Assembly (NCBI GenBank): GCA_902783925.1
Contig: CACZSV010000193.1
Coordinates: 1 to 7,661, forward strand
From: an uncultured Coriobacteriaceae bacterium
Lineage (GTDB): Bacteria; Actinomycetota; Coriobacteriia; Coriobacteriales; QAMH01
Length of the DNA stretch: 7,661 bases
Reading direction: 5' to 3'
This document shows positions 1-7,661 of the stretch, piece by piece. The notes under the pieces were generated by a model. The model saw nothing but the letters and a program-made list of their open reading frames with translations. It did no database searches and was not told the DNA's origin. Numbering within the stretch: position 1 is the stretch's first letter; the number at the start of each line of letters is the position of its first letter. Both the position numbers and the translations under genes were made by a program.

Positions 1-6
1 ACTGAT

Positions 7-2193
7 ATGGGTTGGTTCTCAGATCAAGTCAAAGAGCGTTATCGGTTCGATCAGGAAGAACTCGAAGACTCCTACGCACGTCTGGCAGCATCCGTGATCG
101 GGTCGGGGCGCGCGCCGCATTTCACCCTTGACGATGCAGCTGCAGCCGACAACGCGGTAAGTGCCGTTCTGGCATTCTATGGGCAAAAGCCCGCTGAGAT
201 CCCCGACGACATAACCGATCCGATGGAGCGTATTGAAAGCGCCATTCGACCCACGGGCGTCATGAAGCGCCCCGTGCGCCTGGAGGGATCTTGGTGGCGC
301 GATTCGACCGGTGCGTATCTAGGCAGGCTCAAAGAAGGCAGCCCCGTGGCCATAATTCCTCTGCGTTCACGCGGATACGGATACGTCAATCCCGTGTCCA
401 AGGAAAAGGTCACCATCAACAAGCGTACGGCAGATAACCTTGCAAGCGAGGCACTCTGCTTCTACCGCCCGCTCCCGGCTCAAGAACTATCCGCGCGTGA
501 CATAATCAGCTTCATGTGGAAATCGCTCGAGGCGAAGGATTACCTCCTCTTGATCTTCGCCGTTATTATCACAACACTTTTGGGCATGCTTCCCACGGTG
601 GCCTACCGGCTGCTTTTCGATGCCGTCATTCCTTCGGGGATGATGTCGCTCATCGTCCCCATCGGCGCGTTGCTTTTCGGAATCATCTGCTCGCAGGCGC
701 TTATCAAGGTGTCGAGCTCCATCGTAAACGCACGGCTCATGTTGAAGCTGCAGGTGCAGTTAGAGGCGGCAATATACGCTCGGGTCTTGTTGTTACCACC
801 GTCGTTCTTCAGACAACTTGCACCCGGAGATCTAGCGCACCGCGTTTCGAGCGCGTCGTTGTTCGTCGAGCTCTTCTCGAAGAGTGCGTTGAACATCGGG
901 CTTACCTGCCTGTTCTCATTCGCGTACATCGTACAAATATTTGGATTCGTCCCTCAGTTAGCCGCCCCCGCGCTTGTGGTTGCCGTGATTCAGCTGGTGA
1001 CGGTTTTTCTGGCGCTTTTTTCCACCATCCGCTACAACCGTGCGCAGATGCAACAGAAAACAAAGCTTTCGGGCGTGGTTCCGACATTGCTGCACGGCGT
1101 CGCAAAACTGAAAATCGCCGGCGCAGAAAAGCGAGCATTCTCGTTTTGGGCGAAGAGGTACGCGGGCATGTCACAGGCAATTTACGGCAGGCCGGCGCTT
1201 TTGCTGGCAGCCCCGACGCTCATTCCGCTCATTGCAGTGGCGGGTACCATCTTATTCTTTGACATTGCGGCAACGACCAATGCCTCTGTGTCCGATTACA
1301 TGGCCTTCAACTACGCATTCGGAATGGTATCGGGCGCCATCACAGCGCTGGCCACGGCCATTCCAATGCTAGCCCGTTTGACCCCCTTGCTCGAGATGCT
1401 CGAGCCCATCATGAAAGCCGTACCGGAAAATCTCTCGGGCGAGAAGCAAGTATCCTCACTGACCGGCGACATCGAAGTATCGAACCTCTCATTCAGATAC
1501 GCGCCGAACCTCCCGCTTGTTCTCGACGGCATATCGTTGAAAATCCGTTCCGGTGAGTATGTGGCAATCGTGGGTACCACGGGATGTGGCAAATCGACCT
1601 TGCTGCGATGCCTCCTCGGCTTCGAGAAACCGCTCACTGGAACGGTCTACTACGGTGAACAGAACCTCGCATCGGTCGACGCACGCTCGGTACGAAAGCA
1701 TATCGGCGTGGTCATGCAAAACGGCGATTTGTTCGCGGGCGACATGTTCAGCAACATAACCATCATGAACCCACACGCAACGATCGATGATGCGTGGGAG
1801 GCAGCCGAGCTTGCCGGAATCGCCGACGACATACGAAAGATGCCGATGGGCATGCAGACGCTCATCAGCGAAGGCGGAGGGGGCGTTTCCGGCGGCCAGC
1901 GCCAGCGCCTTTTAATAGCGCGCGCCGTCTGCGGCAAGCCGCGCATACTTATGCTCGACGAGGCCACATCGGCACTCGACAACCTCACACAAAAGCACGT
2001 CAGTGATGCTCTCGATGAGCTGAATTGCACGCGCATCGTCATCGCGCACCGCTTGTCCACGATACGCCACGCCAATCGCATCATCATGCTCGACAAAGGG
2101 CATATCGTGGAAGATGGCACCTATGACGAGCTCGTAGAGCGTGAGGGCATGTTTGCCGACCTGGTCAAACGCCAGCAACTCAACCAAGAGTAA
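7..2193 (+). CDS. NHLM/NHLP-type bacteriocin export ABC transporter, permease/ATPase subunit without peptidase domain
   Basis: A 728-residue fused permease-ATPase that probably exports a ribosomally made peptide across the cytoplasmic membrane as half of an ABC dimer. Residues 1-160 form a cytoplasmic N-terminal region. It begins MGWFSDQVKER, an opening I recall from this family, and has a WWRDSTGAYLG...FYRPLP segment (about 96-157) typical of the peptidase-less NHLM ABC subunit. No C39 peptidase Cys/His motif is visible. About six membrane helices follow (near 178-200, 212-232, 295-312, 317-340, 398-420 and 432-456). The ATPase domain has Walker A GTTGCGKST (523-531), Q-loop Q571, signature VSGGQ (627-631), Walker B ILMLDE (647-652, catalytic E652), D-loop SALD (655-658) and switch H681, so it should hydrolyse ATP. 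The ATG at 7 is chosen for the family-like N-terminus. The frame is open to the window edge, so a start further upstream cannot be excluded. A TGA at 3-5, in another frame, could end an upstream gene. Partner genes would lie to the left. The exported peptide is unknown. A general lipid or drug exporter is a less likely alternative. Confidence 0.85.
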   Translation: MGWFSDQVKERYRFDQEELEDSYARLAASVIGSGRAPHFTLDDAAAADNAVSAVLAFYGQKPAEIPDDITDPMERIESAIRPTGVMKRPVRLEGSWWRDSTGAYLGRLKEGSPVAIIPLRSRGYGYVNPVSKEKVTINKRTADNLASEALCFYRPLPAQELSARDIISFMWKSLEAKDYLLLIFAVIITTLLGMLPTVAYRLLFDAVIPSGMMSLIVPIGALLFGIICSQALIKVSSSIVNARLMLKLQVQLEAAIYARVLLLPPSFFRQLAPGDLAHRVSSASLFVELFSKSALNIGLTCLFSFAYIVQIFGFVPQLAAPALVVAVIQLVTVFLALFSTIRYNRAQMQQKTKLSGVVPTLLHGVAKLKIAGAEKRAFSFWAKRYAGMSQAIYGRPALLLAAPTLIPLIAVAGTILFFDIAATTNASVSDYMAFNYAFGMVSGAITALATAIPMLARLTPLLEMLEPIMKAVPENLSGEKQVSSLTGDIEVSNLSFRYAPNLPLVLDGISLKIRSGEYVAIVGTTGCGKSTLLRCLLGFEKPLTGTVYYGEQNLASVDARSVRKHIGVVMQNGDLFAGDMFSNITIMNPHATIDDAWEAAELAGIADDIRKMPMGMQTLISEGGGGVSGGQRQRLLIARAVCGKPRILMLDEATSALDNLTQKHVSDALDELNCTRIVIAHRLSTIRHANRIIMLDKGHIVEDGTYDELVEREGMFADLVKRQQLNQE

Positions 2194-2216
2194 TCTGCCA
2201 AGCGAGCGCCAGAAGT

Positions 2217-2320
2217 CCCATGTGTCCCGAGCGAAGCGTGCCCGCATGGCCTTGCCGCATCATCCTCCCAGCCATTCGCGAGATCCTTCGACCAGCTTCG
2301 CTCGCTCGGGATGACATGGG
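2217..2320. repeat. MITE/REP-like imperfect inverted repeat
   Basis: The left arm at 2217-2237 (cccatgtgtcccgagcgaa and two more bases) is matched by the reverse complement at 2295-2320, which reads gcttcgctcgctcgggatga then catggg. The right arm carries a 4-5 bp insertion (extra cgct) relative to the left. The arms are separated by 57 bp that contain cgagatccttcgac. The element begins 23 bp after the transporter stop codon. GTCATCCCGAGCGAAG-like sequences joined to GGATCTCG recur in intergenic regions of many bacterial genomes, as far as I recall. The arms could fold as a long stem in RNA from either strand. No reading frame for a transposase is present, so mobility, if any, would be in trans. 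Identity with a known family is not established here. Confidence 0.6.
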
Positions 2321-2346
2321 GTACCGCTTCGCTGCGAGGATGACAT
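2295..2346. repeat. Degenerate direct repeat (two half-copies of gcttcgct...ggatgacat)
   Basis: The right arm of the inverted repeat (gcttcgctcgctcgggatgacat, given here as 2295-2302 plus 2303-2317) is followed at once by a shorter degenerate copy at 2325-2346 (cgcttcgctgcgaggatgac followed by at). The two share gcttcgct at the start and g(g/a)ggatgacat at the end. An inverted match of gaggatga (2336-2343) also sits at 2260-2267 (tcatcctc). The pattern suggests repeated insertion or internal duplication of the same repeat unit in this gap. Confidence 0.5.
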
Positions 2347-2358
2347 AAGCAAACAAAG

Positions 2359-2386
2359 GGCGCCCGGGGTTTGAACCCCAGGCGCC
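2359..2386 (-). terminator. Rho-independent terminator of the rpoBC transcript
   Basis: A near-perfect hairpin: ggcgcc (2359-2364) pairs with ggcgcc (2381-2386), ggggtt (2366-2371) pairs with aacccc (2374-2379), with a single C/A mismatch (2365/2380) and a two-base TG loop. Read on the minus strand, the stem is followed by cTTTgTTTgcTT (2358 down to 2347), a fair U tract. It lies 28 bp beyond the rpoC stop codon. On the plus strand the stem is followed by only TTTA, so it may also stop the transporter transcript, but less efficiently. Confidence 0.88.
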
Positions 2387-2414
2387 TTTACAAAGCGTCA
2401 GTTGTTACTGAACT

Positions 2415-6842
<4,428 letters not shown>

Positions 6843-6845
6843 GGC

Positions 6846-7661
6846 TTACTCCTCTCCTTCCTCGTCAACGGGTGCATCCATAAGCGTCTCCTCGGCTTCG
6901 GGCTCTTCGACGGGCTCGGCACCCCCGATAAGCTCCTCGGCATCGGTTTCGTCTTCGGCAGCGGGCATAGCGCTGCCGAGCAAGACGTCTTCGTCGCTCG
7001 AGATGCCAAGGGCATCGTCAATGCCAGCGCTCATCTGAGCAAGGCCGTCGCTGAGCATATCGAACGCATCCATGTCGTCTTTCTCTGCTGCGATCTGCTC
7101 ATCTTCGATTCCGAGAATGCCGTCTTCCTCGTCTTCGTTCAATTCAGTTTCATCGGCGCCCGTTCCGACCAAGTCAACGTCGAGAGCAAGCGACTTCATC
7201 TCTTTCACGAGAACCTTGAAAGATTCGGGTAGCTCGGGGGCGGGGATATTCTCGCCCTTGACTATCGCCTCGTAGGCCTTGACACGTCCTGCCGTATCAT
7301 CGGACTTGACCGTGAGAATCTCCTGCAGCACGTTACCCGCACCGTACGCGTACAGCGCCCAGACTTCCATCTCACCAAAGCGCTGGCCGCCAAACTGGGC
7401 CTTGCCGCCGAGCGGCTGCTGGGTGATCAAGCTGTAGGGACCGGTCGAGCGAGCGTGAATCTTGTCGTCGACCATATGCGAGAGCTTGAGCATGTAGGTC
7501 TGACCGACGGTGATTTGCTCGCGGAATTTCTCTCCTGTACGACCGTCGTACAGGTCGGCTTTGCCCGTTGCAGAAAGCTGCGAGACAAACGGCTCGTAGA
7601 ACATATCGCCGTAGCGTGCCCTCGCCTTGTTCACGCGGTTCTTGTTACCCTTGAGAATGAC
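6846..7661 (-). CDS. rpoB: DNA-directed RNA polymerase subunit beta, C-terminal part (5' end outside window)
   Basis: The last 271 residues of beta, which pairs with beta' to form the catalytic core. The frame runs to the window edge (VILKGNKNR precedes a GTG valine at 7632-7634), so an internal GTG must not be taken as the start. Residue numbers here count from that GTG. The conserved C-terminal clamp segment is intact: GQTYMLKLSHMVDDKIHARSTGPYS...QQPLGGKAQFGGQRFGEMEVWAL (44-94), then LTVKSDD (107-113) and LPESFKVLVKEMKSLALDV (135-153), where Escherichia coli beta is close to its end. Here about 107 more residues follow, almost all acidic or small. The gene ends 3 bp before rpoC and shares its transcript. 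The catalytic Lys residues, the rifampicin region and the promoter lie outside the window. Confidence 0.97.
   Translation of the reverse strand, partial: VILKGNKNRVNKARARYGDMFYEPFVSQLSATGKADLYDGRTGEKFREQITVGQTYMLKLSHMVDDKIHARSTGPYSLITQQPLGGKAQFGGQRFGEMEVWALYAYGAGNVLQEILTVKSDDTAGRVKAYEAIVKGENIPAPELPESFKVLVKEMKSLALDVDLVGTGADETELNEDEEDGILGIEDEQIAAEKDDMDAFDMLSDGLAQMSAGIDDALGISSDEDVLLGSAMPAAEDETDAEELIGGAEPVEEPEAEETLMDAPVDEEGEE
6849..6857 (-). promoter_or_regulatory. rpoC ribosome binding site inside the 3' end of rpoB
   Basis: The minus strand reads GGAGAGGAG, then taagcc, then the rpoC ATG, giving a six-base spacing from a strong Shine-Dalgarno. The same bases encode the last residues of RpoB (Gly-Glu-Glu) just before its TAA. 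It fixes the rpoC start and suggests that translation of rpoC is coupled to the termination of rpoB. Confidence 0.85.
6849..7160 (-). other. Highly acidic C-terminal tail of RpoB
   Basis: Residues 159-262 (counted from the GTG at 7632-7634) hold about 40 Asp/Glu and a single Lys by hand count. They follow the usual C-terminal helix of beta (SFKVLVKEMKSLALDVDL). Hydrophobic islands occur at DGILG (171-175), DDALG (206-210), DVLLG (216-220) and EELIGG (233-238). The tail is predicted by eye to be disordered. It is in frame with beta and ends at a TAA directly before rpoC, so it is not a frameshift product. Confidence 0.8.

Noticed and set aside
516..1262. A 248-codon plus-strand frame inside the transporter gene
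   Set aside because: It overlaps the transporter in another frame, is rich in Arg and His in the manner of shifted high-G+C coding sequence, and shows no domain.
1650..2120. Minus-strand frames opposite the ATPase domain (such as 156 codons)
   Set aside because: They lie opposite intact Walker A, signature and Walker B motifs and have compositions typical of antisense shadows.
1..2193. A CRISPR array or phage genes
   Set aside because: No regularly spaced direct repeats and no phage-like proteins were found in the window.
2194..2414. A small gene or tRNA in the intergenic region
   Set aside because: No frame with a start and ribosome binding site was seen. The ggggtttgaacccc stretch recalls a tRNA T-arm (GGTTCGAATCC), but it is the stem of the terminator and no acceptor, D or anticodon arm can be built around it.
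6846..7634. rpoB as a complete 262-residue gene starting at GTG 7634
   Set aside because: The frame continues upstream to the window edge with conserved polymerase sequence (VILKGNKNR), so this GTG encodes an internal valine.

Overview
The window looks like a chromosomal segment from a high-G+C Gram-positive anaerobe, most likely an actinobacterium of the class Coriobacteriia (Collinsella/Olsenella/Eggerthella relatives). The basis is the rpoB-rpoC pair: beta' carries an actinobacterial-type coiled-coil insertion near its N-terminus, lacks the large trigger-loop insertion of proteobacteria, and both large subunits carry long acidic C-terminal extensions. The genus cannot be fixed from this window.

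Left part (1-2193, + strand): one complete or near-complete gene for an ABC exporter subunit of the NHLM/NHLP (nitrile hydratase-like leader peptide) bacteriocin export type. It has an N-terminal cytoplasmic domain without a C39 peptidase, a six-helix membrane domain and a C-terminal ATPase with all motifs intact. Its usual partners (a peptidase-containing ABC protein, an HlyD-like adaptor, precursor peptides and a maturase) would lie to the left, outside the window.

Middle (2194-2414): a short intergenic region between two convergent genes. It holds a MITE/REP-like imperfect inverted repeat of about 104 bp (2217-2320), a further half-copy beside it, and a strong Rho-independent terminator that ends the rpoBC transcript.

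Right part (2415-7661, - strand): complete rpoC (1475 residues) preceded by the 3' end of rpoB (271 residues visible). The genes are 3 bp apart, and the rpoC Shine-Dalgarno is written in the last Glu/Gly codons of rpoB, so the two are co-transcribed and probably translationally coupled. The enzyme core is canonical, with both zinc sites, the NADFDGD catalytic loop, the bridge helix and the trigger loop. The unusual material is at the C-termini. RpoC continues about 230 residues past the normal end of beta' and includes a helix-hairpin-helix domain that aligns without gaps to the alpha-subunit C-terminal domain, keeping most of its DNA-contact residues. Both subunits end in highly acidic tails that share a recurring [DE]-x-hydrophobic-hydrophobic-G(G) motif. 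This decorated RNA polymerase is the most interesting system in the window.
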